From positions 1 through 64,000 of the forward strand of contig JAUMTV010000003.1 of NCBI GenBank assembly GCA_030531025.1: a DNA stretch of 64,000 nucleotides. Reading direction: 5' to 3'. This DNA comes from Turicibacter sp. (GTDB lineage: Bacteria; Bacillota; Bacilli; MOL361; Turicibacteraceae). The notes under the pieces are model-generated. The model worked only from the letters and a program-made list of their open reading frames with translations, was not told where the DNA came from and ran no database searches. Of this stretch, positions 27,668 through 35,908 are shown piece after piece. Each line of letters begins with the position of its first letter. The first letter of the stretch is position 1. The position numbers and the translations under genes are program-made.

Positions 27668-28231
27668 ATGAGTAATATAAGCAAAAAAGAACGTATTAGT
27701 AAACTATATGATTATTTTCTCTCAAAAACAGAGCACAGATTAAAGAAAAAGGATGTCGATAAATTTTATAAGAAACTAGGGATTGAATTATCAGATAAAA
27801 TTATCTATGATGATATGAATTCCATTGCTACATGTAATAAAAAAAACAATTACTTTACCTTAAATGATACATTAGCTTTAAAAAATTCATCAAAAAATTT
27901 AGAACAACTACTAAATAAATTCACCTTATATCAACCGACTCAGTTAACCTTCAGTATTCAACATGAAAAACTACCTCAAAACGATTTAAATCCTCAATAT
28001 TTATTATTTTCTATTCATCTAAAACTAAATGATAATTTACCTATTTATTATTTGGAACAATTCAAATATTTTGTAACCTTATACTTCAAAAGACGAAAAA
28101 AAAATATAACAGATTATGTTTGTGATATTGTTATTTCGAATCGAATGATTCAATTCAACTCTACTAATCTAGATAAAATCATTGAATTATATAACGAATT
28201 CTACAATCTGAAATTAAATAACTATAAATAA
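27668..28231 (+). CDS. Putative winged-helix regulator of island 1
   Basis: 187 aa. The first 70 residues look like a winged helix (KKERISKLYDYFLSK...KKDVDKFYKKLGIELSDKIIYDDMN). The remainder is an alpha-beta domain ending NKIIELYNEFYNLK-like. It shares general design and position with the 216-aa protein at 50975 in island 2 and the ArgR-like layout of an N-terminal wHTH plus C-terminal ligand or dimer domain. It is transcribed away from the replication operon and likely controls it. Confidence 0.5.
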   Translation: MSNISKKERISKLYDYFLSKTEHRLKKKDVDKFYKKLGIELSDKIIYDDMNSIATCNKKNNYFTLNDTLALKNSSKNLEQLLNKFTLYQPTQLTFSIQHEKLPQNDLNPQYLLFSIHLKLNDNLPIYYLEQFKYFVTLYFKRRKKNITDYVCDIVISNRMIQFNSTNLDKIIELYNEFYNLKLNNYK

Positions 28232-28256
28232 AAACTCCTAAAAATAGGAGTTTTTA
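28230..28256. terminator. Bidirectional terminator
   Basis: AAAAACTCCTA and TAGGAGTTTTTA, between the converging regulator and 99-aa genes. Confidence 0.85.
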
Positions 28257-28258
28257 TT

Positions 28259-28558
28259 TTAATACTCATTTGCGAGAAGCATCGTCACATAATCTTCATT
28301 TTCTATCACATACACTTTTTCTGTTATTGGGTGATCGATATTAATCACATACGTTCTTTCATATTCAGGTACTTCCTGTTTATGAGTAATTTCTTGATTC
28401 AATACCTCTCCTTCTAACATTTTCAATTGAAAGACATGAAAATAATCACATGACTCCATTTCCTCCTTACAACGATCATACATTTGCCACATCAACACCA
28501 CTAAATCAAAAGGGATACATTCCTGTACCCCTCTAGTCATATATTTTTTCATATCCAT
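28259..28558 (-). CDS. Conserved island protein (99 aa)
   Basis: Unknown function. An acidic, beta-rich protein with MTRGVQECIPFDLVVLMWQMYD near the start and VPEYERTYVINIDHPITEKVYVIENEDYVTMLLANEY at the end. Its relative in island 2 (52007-52291) matches along its length but is broken by an early stop codon. It is the last gene of the leftward RadC-DUF1643 operon. Confidence 0.6.
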   Translation of the reverse strand: MDMKKYMTRGVQECIPFDLVVLMWQMYDRCKEEMESCDYFHVFQLKMLEGEVLNQEITHKQEVPEYERTYVINIDHPITEKVYVIENEDYVTMLLANEY

Positions 28559-28571
28559 TAATCAAGACCTC

Positions 28572-28700
28572 CTATAGCCATTTTTCAATCTCTTCTTTTG
28601 ATAGACCAAAACGTTCTGATACTGTTTCTACCACTTGTTCATTAGACAATCCTATGGATAGAAGTTCTAACAACAGTGCTAAAATACGAATCCATTGCAT
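28572..28700 (-). CDS. Tiny helical protein (42 aa)
   Basis: MQWIRILALLLELLSIGLSN followed by EQVVETVSERFGLSKEEIEKWL. It is a clear relative of the 43-aa ORF at 52313 (shared ...LELL.. GLS, then a GLxxE-IxxW end). The pattern suggests a short UBA-like or HTH-like helical bundle. SD present (GGAGG). Part of the accessory operon. Confidence 0.6.
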   Translation of the reverse strand: MQWIRILALLLELLSIGLSNEQVVETVSERFGLSKEEIEKWL

Positions 28701-28711
28701 CAATTTCCTCC

Positions 28712-28804
28712 TTATGCCATATTCATTTCTGGACGAACATTTTCAAAATATTTAATCACTAACTCTACAACTACTTTTAAGACTTTTACAATCGATCTAA
28801 TCAT
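28712..28804 (-). CDS. Tiny protein (30 aa)
   Basis: MIRSIVKVLKVVVELVIKYF..., a single amphipathic or membrane helix, after GGAGAG. No counterpart was seen in island 2. Could be a toxin-like membrane peptide or a spurious ORF; only its SD and position between two conserved genes support it. Confidence 0.4.
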   Translation of the reverse strand: MIRSIVKVLKVVVELVIKYFENVRPEMNMA

Positions 28805-28819
28805 GGGACATTCTCTCCT

Positions 28820-29164
28820 TTATTCACTCATATTAAATTGAGGATAATATTCTAATACTATCAATGGCATAAAAATCACAATATTATAATCTGAACCTGC
28901 TAACAGTAACAGTTCACAATAGTTCTCTTCATCAGCTCCAACAAATGCATCAACATATTCTGCTTCTGTTACAGGGAACTGTTCCAATAACTCCTCTAAC
29001 TGTTCCGTGTGATTCACATAAGTTACAAAACCACCTAAATCACCAATCATTCGATTTTCTCCATAATTTTCATTTAGGATTTCTATTTTTTCTACCATTC
29101 GCTCTTTGACTAAACGATCTAATTGATTAATCTGTTCTAATTCATTTTCATTTAATATCTTCAC
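28820..29164 (-). CDS. Conserved island protein (114 aa)
   Basis: Unknown function, paired with the 120-aa protein at 52446 (shared MKI start, DLGG, EY.. F.G.D....E.L....D....I). Acidic. SD GGAGG. It lies downstream of the DUF1643 gene in both islands, so it belongs to the conserved backbone rather than cargo. Confidence 0.6.
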   Translation of the reverse strand: MKILNENELEQINQLDRLVKERMVEKIEILNENYGENRMIGDLGGFVTYVNHTEQLEELLEQFPVTEAEYVDAFVGADEENYCELLLLAGSDYNIVIFMPLIVLEYYPQFNMSE

Positions 29165-29277
29165 TTTCTATTCCTCCTCATATAAAAATCTCTATTGCGA
29201 TACAAAACTTTAACCATTAATGAATATTTATATATATCAATCAATATTTGGATTAATTAGCGTTGATTAATGTTATA

Positions 29278-29799
29278 CTAATTTTTCCAATTAACTAAAT
29301 TCCATGTTGAAACTTTAGGGGATAATGGATGATACATTTTAACTCCATCCTCATCACTGATATAGAAAGTCTTATTCCTAAATGGTTTCAACTTCTCTAA
29401 CAATTCCTCTTGTCTTTTCATCATCTTTTTACTTCCATCACCAAATGATCCCCATGCGATAATCAATGAATCACATTTCAACGCTGACTTCTCAATATAA
29501 ATATCATTTTCAGGATGTAACAAATCCTCCAATGAATCACCTATCTTCAATTTAGGTGTAATATAGGAAAATAAGTTACAGATATCTACCGAGGTATAGT
29601 TCAACCGTTTCAAATTATTAATGATATTCATTGTCGTACAGTCCATTTCTATTTCATCGGCTGTTGAAGGATTAATCATGATAATCGTACATTTTAACTT
29701 TTCCTTATCCCTCGACCAATCTTTTTTCAAGATCAATCGATGATTCATATCATCCGAATAAACCACCTCTGTTCTGACACTTGAACGAGTTGTAATCAT
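29278..29799 (-). CDS. DUF1643-family protein
   Basis: 173 aa. Signature IIMINPSTADEIEMDCTTMNIINNL...VDICNLFSYI...SLIIAWGSFG of DUF1643, found on phages and mobile elements. The conserved NPS-x-AD and WG motifs suggest an enzyme (a nucleotide- or base-handling fold has been proposed for related families), but no activity is established. SD AAGGAGG. A relative lies at 52933 in island 2. Confidence 0.8.
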   Translation of the reverse strand: MITTRSSVRTEVVYSDDMNHRLILKKDWSRDKEKLKCTIIMINPSTADEIEMDCTTMNIINNLKRLNYTSVDICNLFSYITPKLKIGDSLEDLLHPENDIYIEKSALKCDSLIIAWGSFGDGSKKMMKRQEELLEKLKPFRNKTFYISDEDGVKMYHPLSPKVSTWNLVNWKN

Positions 29800-29810
29800 A
29801 ACTAACCTCC

Positions 29811-30179
29811 TTACTTTGCATACACAAATAGATGACTATAATCGTCTTGAACAGGTTTCAATCGAATAAAGAAATTGAAACATTCACTTTCTACCTTGAA
29901 CGTTTCTTCGTGCTTATAACCCTCACCACCACATTTTTCAGTGACTTTATCAAAGATATCTAATTGATTAAAAATCAATTCATTCAATTCCTGCTGTAAC
30001 TGTTGAACGGAAACAGAATGCTCCATCAACACATGATTCATTTGTGAGGACGGAAACCATTGATTACAGACTTCATTCAGTCTCGAACCACAATAGTCCA
30101 ATCTCATAATTCCTAACGCTTTATCTTCATCTAATCCTAAGCGAGTTAATTCTTTTACATTGATCCATTTGGTTAACAT
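29811..30179 (-). CDS. Conserved island protein (122 aa)
   Basis: Unknown function. Start at the ATG at 30179 after GGAGT. Closely related to the 121-aa protein at 53482: shared LDE.K..G.MRLD..GSR.DEVCN.W.PS, VTEKCGGEGYKHEETFKVE and FN.F.RLKPV.D.YS.LF.Y. Always placed between the DpnD-like and DUF1643 genes here. Confidence 0.6.
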   Translation of the reverse strand: MLTKWINVKELTRLGLDEDKALGIMRLDYCGSRLNEVCNQWFPSSQMNHVLMEHSVSVQQLQQELNELIFNQLDIFDKVTEKCGGEGYKHEETFKVESECFNFFIRLKPVQDDYSHLFVYAK

Positions 30180-30207
30180 CAATCATGACTCCTTTCTTTG
30201 TACAACT

Positions 30208-30243
30208 AAAAAACACTAGATAACTTGATGGTCTATCTAGTGT
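30208..30243. repeat. Hairpin between backbone genes
   Basis: ACACTAGATA and TATCTAGTGT perfect arms with a preceding A-run. A different-sequence hairpin occupies the same position in island 2 (53876-53911), so structure rather than sequence is kept. Probably a partial terminator or RNA-processing site. Confidence 0.55.
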
Positions 30244-30256
30244 CATTCATTTTATA

Positions 30257-30430
30257 TCAATCACAGATGTTAAATTCGGTCTCAACCAAATCAGATGAAT
30301 CTAAGATGATTTCTTCATCATGATATTGTTGTCTGATATATTCAATCAGATCACAATCCATCTCATCAACATCTGCTTCAATCAGACGTTGTAAGGTTTC
30401 CGTGATACAGACTGTTATTTTATGACTCAT
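30257..30430 (-). CDS. DpnD/PcfM-like small protein (57 aa)
   Basis: MSHKITVCITETLQRLIEAD..., ending ILDSSDLVETEF. The ETL.R.IE.D and (I/V)LD..DLV.TEF motifs match the DpnD/PcfM C-terminal-domain family of small mobile-element proteins. Nearly identical in pattern and length to the protein at 54061. It follows radC in the operon. Confidence 0.7.
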   Translation of the reverse strand: MSHKITVCITETLQRLIEADVDEMDCDLIEYIRQQYHDEEIILDSSDLVETEFNICD

Positions 30431-30464
30431 ATTTTCTACCTCTTATTAGTTATGGAATAATAAA

Positions 30465-30499
30465 AGAGCTAAGTGACGTTAATATAATCACTTAGCTCC
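30465..30499 (-). terminator. Hairpin after radC-like gene
   Basis: GAGCTAAGTGA and TCACTTAGCTC arms directly downstream of the RadC stop. Related hairpins follow the RadC copies at 54300 and 60850. Confidence 0.65.
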
Positions 30500-30949
30500 T
30501 TATAAATAACCTTTTTCTTTTAATGATGTAAATGTTCCATTTCCTATAATGAGATGATCTAATAACTTGATCCCTAGTAACTCACCTGCTTCAACTAAGC
30601 GATGGGTTAGTTGAATATCTTGTTGTGAGGGTTGGGCATTTCCTGATGGATGATTATGAAAAGCCATGATACTAGCAGCATTTGATAGGATGGCTGTTTT
30701 GAATACTTCCCTTGGATGGACAATGGCTTTATTGAGTGTTCCAACTGATACCACTGAAATATTCATTGGTTCATTTTTTGTATTCAAACAAGCAATGATG
30801 AACTGTTCACGATCAAGTGATTCAAGCCTACCTTTTATCATCTCATAAGCATCCTTAGGTGATGAAATCGTACGTGTTTGATAAAGGAAGCTAGACTCCT
30901 TTACCATTTTAATTGATACGATATTAATACGTTTTGCGACATTCGACAT
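30500..30949 (-). CDS. RadC-like JAB/MPN-domain protein (intact copy 1)
   Basis: 149 aa: a short RadC made of the JAB domain only, without the helix-hairpin-helix start of chromosomal RadC. Metal-binding JAMM motif His98-x-His100-x10-Asp111 in FHNHPSGNAQPSQQD, and Glu60. SD GGAGG; the 60 bases upstream of its start are shared with the copies at 54300 and 60873. First gene of the leftward accessory operon. JAB RadC proteins are common on anti-restriction and accessory segments of mobile elements; the activity is not settled. Confidence 0.85.
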   Translation of the reverse strand: MSNVAKRINIVSIKMVKESSFLYQTRTISSPKDAYEMIKGRLESLDREQFIIACLNTKNEPMNISVVSVGTLNKAIVHPREVFKTAILSNAASIMAFHNHPSGNAQPSQQDIQLTHRLVEAGELLGIKLLDHLIIGNGTFTSLKEKGYL

Positions 30950-31051
30950 GTATATTACCTCCTGAGTAACTATTCAAGAAAATAATATATGTTTATAAAT
31001 CTAGTTGTTACACTCTATAATACTCCTCAATAATCAATTAATGTTCCAAAA

Positions 31052-32758
31052 TTATCGGTTTCTTCTCAAACGTCTAATATTAAAAACTACCATTGTATAC
31101 ACCAATATTAACCAAATAATTATAGACCATCTAAGAGGATGAAGATTAATATAATATCCAAATAAAGGAATATTGCATAATATATCATTCACAATTATCT
31201 TTATCCCATTATATCCTAAAACAATTGTAATAATTGATGAAAAAATTACAATACTAATTTCATTTTGTTTTATCTTACTCTCTCTTTCTTTTGAAATATC
31301 GTCACTAAAGCTCTTTATCAAAAACTCTGCCTTAGTTTGTAAAATATCAGTTTCAGTGTTTACTAAGATGGATTTATACAATTCTCTCGCACTTCCTTCA
31401 AACGGAAATAAAAATTCTTCGTCAAAGCGTATATTTAAAAAGTTTAAATCATTTTTTACTTTTTGATACTCAGTAAGACTCTGATATTTACTATTAGCGA
31501 TATTATCTATAAGATTTCTAATATAATATTTTTTTATAAACGCCAACTCATAAAATCTAATAAAATTAAACATATTTAAAATAGTCATTTTTTTACATTT
31601 TTCTAGTACTATAGAGTCATATTGTTTTGCTTCTTTTAGAGCCTTTTCTTCCTCTTTTAATGTAGCAGTAATAAGAGATACAAATTTATTCTTCTTAAAG
31701 TACAATACAGCATTAGTTTTGCTACAATAAAATAAAAAACTTTTACGTTCAAATGTTAATGAGCTTTTCAATGTATTATATAAGTATTCTTTAGTCATAT
31801 CATCTATTATAGATTTTCTAGAATTTAAAAGGTAATAATTTAACATTTTAAGAAGTTCATCTGATTTACCAACATCCATCGAATTTTTATTTAATTGAAA
31901 ATCCCCCATAGTCCAAAAAAAAGCAGTATTTTTTGGATTACTTTCTAGTTTTATTTTACCTATCTCCAACAGTAAAGACTCAAAATAAAGCACTATTTGA
32001 TCAAAATATAAATCATTTTTCTTATCTTTTATCCAAAAATCTTTTGTACTATATTTTTCTTTTATTTTATGAAAATTAGCCTCTGATATCCTCATATCTC
32101 GTGGAGATACTTCTGATATTGGCAATAATTGTTGTGAAGTGAATGTAACAATAGTTTGAAGAGTTATAATACCAGTACAATATATTGTAGCTACTACTAT
32201 ACATACTTCATACTCTCCATCACTATTCTTTATTATAGGCGGAATCAACATAAATCTCTTATACTCATTAAAAACAAAATTTTCACTTAAATCATATCGA
32301 TTTATTTTTTCAATTGTGTTATCGACATCATGAGTTAAATTATATATTTCCTTTTCTATAGGAATAATGTCATACACTTTAAATCGAAAATCTTCCTGGT
32401 GAACTTCTTCTAAAATATTAATTATATAATCATCATCTACTCCATATTTTTGATACAATTGATCTATAATTTCTTTAGATACTCCTTTTCCATCTAACTC
32501 TTCTTGTGATTGATCATTGATAATAAAGGTTGCATCTATTTTATCTTCTTCTGATTTTGAAGTAATGGTATACTTTGTATACATTTCTTGTTTTTGAACT
32601 AAGTATCCATAATAAGCTGCATTACTTACCCCTTCATTTACTTTTGAATTTATATAGCAGACATATCCATTAGAGTCTTCAATATTACTAACTAACTCTT
32701 CATACTTAGTTTTATCAAAGGTTAGCAATTTCATCATATTTCCTACTGTTAAAAACAT
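31052..32758 (-). CDS. Membrane-anchored protein of unknown function (568 aa)
   Basis: A long, charged soluble part (residues 1-490), then two C-terminal membrane helices (about 500-523 and 540-560) and a basic end (RRLRRNR). No domain was recognised. Residues 330-480 are helical and Lys-rich. The first six residues, MFLTVG, and their codons match the start of the RNPP regulator at 37132, as if the 5' end was copied. SD GGGAG. Right-end cargo of island 1; a membrane-effector defence protein is possible but unproven. Confidence 0.55.
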   Translation of the reverse strand: MFLTVGNMMKLLTFDKTKYEELVSNIEDSNGYVCYINSKVNEGVSNAAYYGYLVQKQEMYTKYTITSKSEEDKIDATFIINDQSQEELDGKGVSKEIIDQLYQKYGVDDDYIINILEEVHQEDFRFKVYDIIPIEKEIYNLTHDVDNTIEKINRYDLSENFVFNEYKRFMLIPPIIKNSDGEYEVCIVVATIYCTGIITLQTIVTFTSQQLLPISEVSPRDMRISEANFHKIKEKYSTKDFWIKDKKNDLYFDQIVLYFESLLLEIGKIKLESNPKNTAFFWTMGDFQLNKNSMDVGKSDELLKMLNYYLLNSRKSIIDDMTKEYLYNTLKSSLTFERKSFLFYCSKTNAVLYFKKNKFVSLITATLKEEEKALKEAKQYDSIVLEKCKKMTILNMFNFIRFYELAFIKKYYIRNLIDNIANSKYQSLTEYQKVKNDLNFLNIRFDEEFLFPFEGSARELYKSILVNTETDILQTKAEFLIKSFSDDISKERESKIKQNEISIVIFSSIITIVLGYNGIKIIVNDILCNIPLFGYYINLHPLRWSIIIWLILVYTMVVFNIRRLRRNR

Positions 32759-33278
32759 TGTTTATCTCCCTCTTTAGTCTCGTACCCATGAGGGCATAGA
32801 ATGTTCCACAAATTATAGCATAATTCTACTATAATTAAAAATAAAATTAAAGCTTCCATTATTTATAAACGTGATGTTTGAATAACTTTAAATGAATAGA
32901 TTACAATTATCAATAATTAAAAGCATAATCGTTATCGACTATGCTTTTCTAATATTGTTTCTAAAGCTTCTAATGCCATAATTCTAATATATTCTTTAAT
33001 ATTTATATTATCTATAATCTCTTCTCTAGAAAGCCAGTATATATCCTTACTTCACCCTTTTGCGGACTTACTTGATCTGATTGAACGGTAACAAAATAGA
33101 TTAAGTCAACACTCCCTTTACTTCCCATATTTTACAATAAGGTGTATTGAGGAGTATTCTACAATCTCACTCCATTAAGGAGAGTTATCCATACTATAAT
33201 AGGAGATTTTTAATCATTGATAACAGTATACTTTCCTCCAATGGGTCAGTTAAATTAGCTTCTCTAATTAACCTTGTA
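32759..33278. other. Gap with a terminator and a possible gene remnant
   Basis: About 520 AT-rich bases. A hairpin (AAAAGCATA/TATGCTTTT) is at 32919-32949. On the minus strand around 32940-33060 a short open stretch reads like the C-terminal end of a Nudix-type protein (IYWLSREEIIDNI...) but has no start, so it is at most a fragment. Confidence 0.4.
32919..32949. terminator. Hairpin terminator
   Basis: AAAAGCATA and TATGCTTTTC arms within the gap, placed to stop leftward transcription of the remnant or rightward read-through. Confidence 0.5.
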
Positions 33279-33641
33279 TTAATTATCGATTTCTATCTCC
33301 CACCATTCATCAACTAAAAATAGTATTTGTTCATCTAGTTCCGCAACCCCCACAACTAAATCTTTCCTTTTTTTAGACTTAAAAATTAAATACTCCTGTG
33401 GAGCTAAATCACTTTTCATCAAAATTTTTTTCCATTTTATATTCTTTAGTGTTGATTTCAATATGTTAATTTCTGAATTAGATAAATGTATAACTTCTTC
33501 AGCAGTAAAGTTTTCAAATATAATTTCAGTAGCATTTTGAATTTTATAATTATAAATTAAAGGTTTATTACTGAAAATTATTATTAGGCCCATTAAAATT
33601 ATAGCAATAGCTAATAAAAATATATACTTTTTACTAATCAA
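33279..33641 (-). CDS. Small membrane-anchored protein (120 aa)
   Basis: One N-terminal membrane helix (about residues 6-23, IFLLAIAIILMGLIIIF) and a roughly 95-residue outside domain. It overlaps the end of the caspase-like gene by 8 nt, so it is translated with it. Coupling to a secreted caspase-like protein suggests an immunity, inhibitor or chaperone role (inference). Confidence 0.6.
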   Translation of the reverse strand: MISKKYIFLLAIAIILMGLIIIFSNKPLIYNYKIQNATEIIFENFTAEEVIHLSNSEINILKSTLKNIKWKKILMKSDLAPQEYLIFKSKKRKDLVVGVAELDEQILFLVDEWWEIEIDN

Positions 33642-34905
33642 TAACTATCTCCTCTCCAGCTTCAATAATAACATTGTTTAATTCTGGTTCAACTGTATAG
33701 GTAGAATAGACATATGTCAACTCCTGATTATCATAATCATAATAATATTTTTCAATAATATCATCTTCATTAAGCTTTGAAACATTATTTAATTTAAATG
33801 CCTCTAAACGTTCTATTATTTCTGATTCTAAATCAAAGTTATTTTTATGTCGTCCTCGATCAACATAATTAATAGAATCTATCTTTCCTTCCTCAAATGT
33901 AGCTATATATGCCTTATTGGTTTTTACTTCATCTCCTATAAAATATGAAATAATAATCATACCACTATCTTCTGAATAATTATTAATACTTACCTTATAT
34001 TTGTCAATATCAATTGTTTTATTTTCAATTTCATTAATCTTATTAATAATTGCTTTTAAACTATCTTGATAGTTCAACAATGGAGCATCACTTACATCAG
34101 ATAAATCATCGATATAAAAATCAGTTTCTAATGTGTTTAAATTTCCATCTAATTTTTCTTCAGCCACTGATTTTGAATACGATGTTATCGTATTACTAGT
34201 TGTTCCATAAATCACTGCATAATCACCTAAATTAGATGTTGGATATAAACTTGTTGCATAATTAATTGCACCTTTTACTGTATATCCACTAGCTAATGCA
34301 TCATGATATTTAACTAACCACTCTGGTCCCTTAGTATTTCGAGAATTAATACTATTCTTAAATGCTACAGCAGTCGTAGCACCTTTCTTTACTGCTCTTG
34401 ATCCTAAATTATCGCCACTATTAGCCCCTGTTGAACATCCCACAAAGGAAATTAAATCAACTCCAGACATATTTGTATCTTGAATCCCAGCATATGAATA
34501 ACCCGAGCTACTATTTAAGTCTTTACCATAATATACTCCAGTTGCATAACTCCCACCTTTATTTCCATAATTAAATATCATATTATCATAATTTCCATGT
34601 CCATTTAAGAATACAATTCTACTACCAATCCTTCTAATACCATCTGGATTATTACCACGCATGTATGTTACGTCTGGAGAATAATTCTTATACGAGCTTA
34701 AACCACTTATCATTCCGTATGCTGTTGCAGCATAATTAACATTTTTTGTAAAATCACCAGTGTGAGATCCAAACCAACCATGATTAACTCCAATAGAATA
34801 AGCATAATTATTTCCTGCTGCTGAAGCACCTTTGATTCCACCTAATGCAATCATTATTCCTAGCCCAATCGATACTATTTTTTTGGATCTTAATCTATTT
34901 CTCAT
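33634..34905 (-). CDS. Secreted caspase-like (clan CD) protein
   Basis: 423 aa. Sec signal peptide about residues 1-29 (SIGLGIMIALGGIKGASAA). The mature N-terminal domain has the clan CD dyad layout: a strand ending IVFLNGHGN (His103) and a later strand ISFVGCSTG (Cys157), then VKKGATTAVAFKNSIN, as in CHAT/caspase-like folds. The C-terminal 180 residues form a separate beta-rich region ending in IIEAGEEIVID. Likely an exported protease. It lies downstream of the peptide and regulator genes of an RNPP-type system, and an inverted repeat precedes it. Loss of the catalytic role would not be visible from here. Confidence 0.65.
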   Translation of the reverse strand: MRNRLRSKKIVSIGLGIMIALGGIKGASAAGNNYAYSIGVNHGWFGSHTGDFTKNVNYAATAYGMISGLSSYKNYSPDVTYMRGNNPDGIRRIGSRIVFLNGHGNYDNMIFNYGNKGGSYATGVYYGKDLNSSSGYSYAGIQDTNMSGVDLISFVGCSTGANSGDNLGSRAVKKGATTAVAFKNSINSRNTKGPEWLVKYHDALASGYTVKGAINYATSLYPTSNLGDYAVIYGTTSNTITSYSKSVAEEKLDGNLNTLETDFYIDDLSDVSDAPLLNYQDSLKAIINKINEIENKTIDIDKYKVSINNYSEDSGMIIISYFIGDEVKTNKAYIATFEEGKIDSINYVDRGRHKNNFDLESEIIERLEAFKLNNVSKLNEDDIIEKYYYDYDNQELTYVYSTYTVEPELNNVIIEAGEEIVID

Positions 34906-34970
34906 AAAATTTCCCCTTTATATTTATTAATCCTTTATTTTCTAATCATTTCGTCACGTATATCTACCTT

Positions 34971-34991
34971 AACTATATATTAGGTATAGTT
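34971..34991. promoter_or_regulatory. Inverted repeat upstream of the caspase-like gene
   Basis: AACTATA-TATTAGG-TATAGTT, 66-86 bp before the start. Size and position suit an operator for the nearby RNPP-type regulator, but the sequence does not match the PlcR box. Confidence 0.35.
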
Positions 34992-35064
34992 ATAAGATGT
35001 TGTTTTTCGATATACTTCTTTCACTATATAAATATTACCTTATTATTTTCTTTCAACTTAAATA

Positions 35065-35165
35065 TTAGTGGATTCATTCTTCGTATTCAAACAAGCAATG
35101 ATGAATTGCTCTCTATCCAAATCTTTAAGTTGATCATGAATCATTTCATAGGTATCATTAGGTTA
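35065..35165 (-). pseudogene. RadC fragment
   Basis: The minus strand encodes TYEMIHDQLKDLDREQFIIA, then CLNTKNE, matching residues about 35-60 of the intact RadC copies, with no start, end or JAMM motif. It marks an old copy of the accessory operon inside the cargo of island 1. Confidence 0.7.
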
Positions 35166-35271
35166 TGAATTTGCCGATTACGTTAACTGGTATTAACAAT
35201 CATCGAATCCACTCTTCACTAGGGTACTTGTCACCAGTCGAGTACCGTGAAAATACCCTTAAAAAAATTGT

Positions 35272-35388
35272 TTAGTTTAGTGTTGACAATCCACTATCTT
35301 CCACACCACATCCATCATAATCACAGACTAATGTTCGATGCTCAATAGTTTCAACCACTAACTTTACACTTTCATCAATTAATGGCAT
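35272..35388 (-). CDS. Small protein (38 aa)
   Basis: MPLIDESVKLVVETIEHRTL, then VCDYDGCGVEDSG..., after the strong SD GGAGGTGATTGGG. Two cysteines. No family was recognised. The gene lies in a decayed stretch next to the RadC fragment, so it may be the start of a broken gene. Confidence 0.4.
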   Translation of the reverse strand: MPLIDESVKLVVETIEHRTLVCDYDGCGVEDSGLSTLN

Positions 35389-35624
35389 CCCAATCACCTC
35401 CTTTCAATAACCAAGATAATCGCTATACATCGTGATTAAAATATTATCTAGTATCTCTTTAACAAAAAGTTTTAATGTTTCTATTTGATTTATATATCCA
35501 GTAATTATTTTTGAATACTCTTAGTATAAGATCACCTATATAAAAAATTCTAGACTCATAAGTATGACTTTTCTACTTCAATAAACCTGTCATATTTAAC
35601 CTCATTTTTCATAATAAGCTAAAA
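35389..35624. other. Gap with no supported gene
   Basis: AT-rich. A short minus-strand open frame ends IEILDNILITMYSDYLGY-like but lacks a start codon; treated as a remnant. Confidence 0.4.
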
Positions 35625-35661
35625 AAAAAATCTAGCAAATGATATATTGCTAGATTTTTTT
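35625..35661 (-). terminator. Terminator after the peptide gene
   Basis: AAAAATCTAGCAA and TTGCTAGATTTTTT arms just downstream of the pro-peptide ORF on its strand. Confidence 0.8.
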
Positions 35662-35676
35662 ATTACTAATAAAGGA

Positions 35677-35814
35677 CTAATATCCGATATCAGGAATACT
35701 AGACTCTGCTCCTAATAAAATATTATTTTGGCGTTCTACAGCTTTTGTTTCAGTGAGATTAAAGACTAAAATAAAAATAAATGATGTAACTACTAATTTT
35801 AATTTCATTTTCAT
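35677..35814 (-). CDS. Exported signalling pro-peptide of an RNPP-type system (45 aa)
   Basis: Starts MKMKLKLVVTSFIFILVF with GGAGGG upstream: a positively charged N-terminus and a hydrophobic Sec signal (residues 6-20). A polar linker and the C-terminal end AESSIPDIGY follow. The layout matches Phr, PapR and NprX pro-peptides, whose mature signal is the last 5-8 residues. The SIPDIGY end resembles NprX (SKPDIVG) in pattern. It directly follows the TPR regulator gene on the same strand. The processed form is inferred. Confidence 0.72.
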   Translation of the reverse strand: MKMKLKLVVTSFIFILVFNLTETKAVERQNNILLGAESSIPDIGY

Positions 35815-35874
35815 CCCTCCATTTTTTTCAAGATTTATTTTATCATTTTTTTTTACAAATTAGTCGAAAATTAA

Positions 35875-35906
35875 TATGACAAAACAAACAATTCTATTTT
35901 GTCATA
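35875..35906. promoter_or_regulatory. Perfect inverted repeat before the pro-peptide gene
   Basis: TATGACAAAA and TTTTGTCATA, 10-bp arms with a 12-nt loop, between the regulator stop and the peptide start. No T-run follows on the minus strand, so an operator is at least as likely as a terminator. Confidence 0.45.
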
Positions 35907-35908
35907 AA

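Noticed and set aside
28712..28804. Type I toxin peptide
   Set aside because: The 30-aa ORF is hydrophobic in part but there is no antisense RNA promoter or repeat pair to support a toxin-antitoxin locus.
32940..33060. Nudix-like gene
   Set aside because: Only a C-terminal-like stretch is readable, with no start and no Nudix box.
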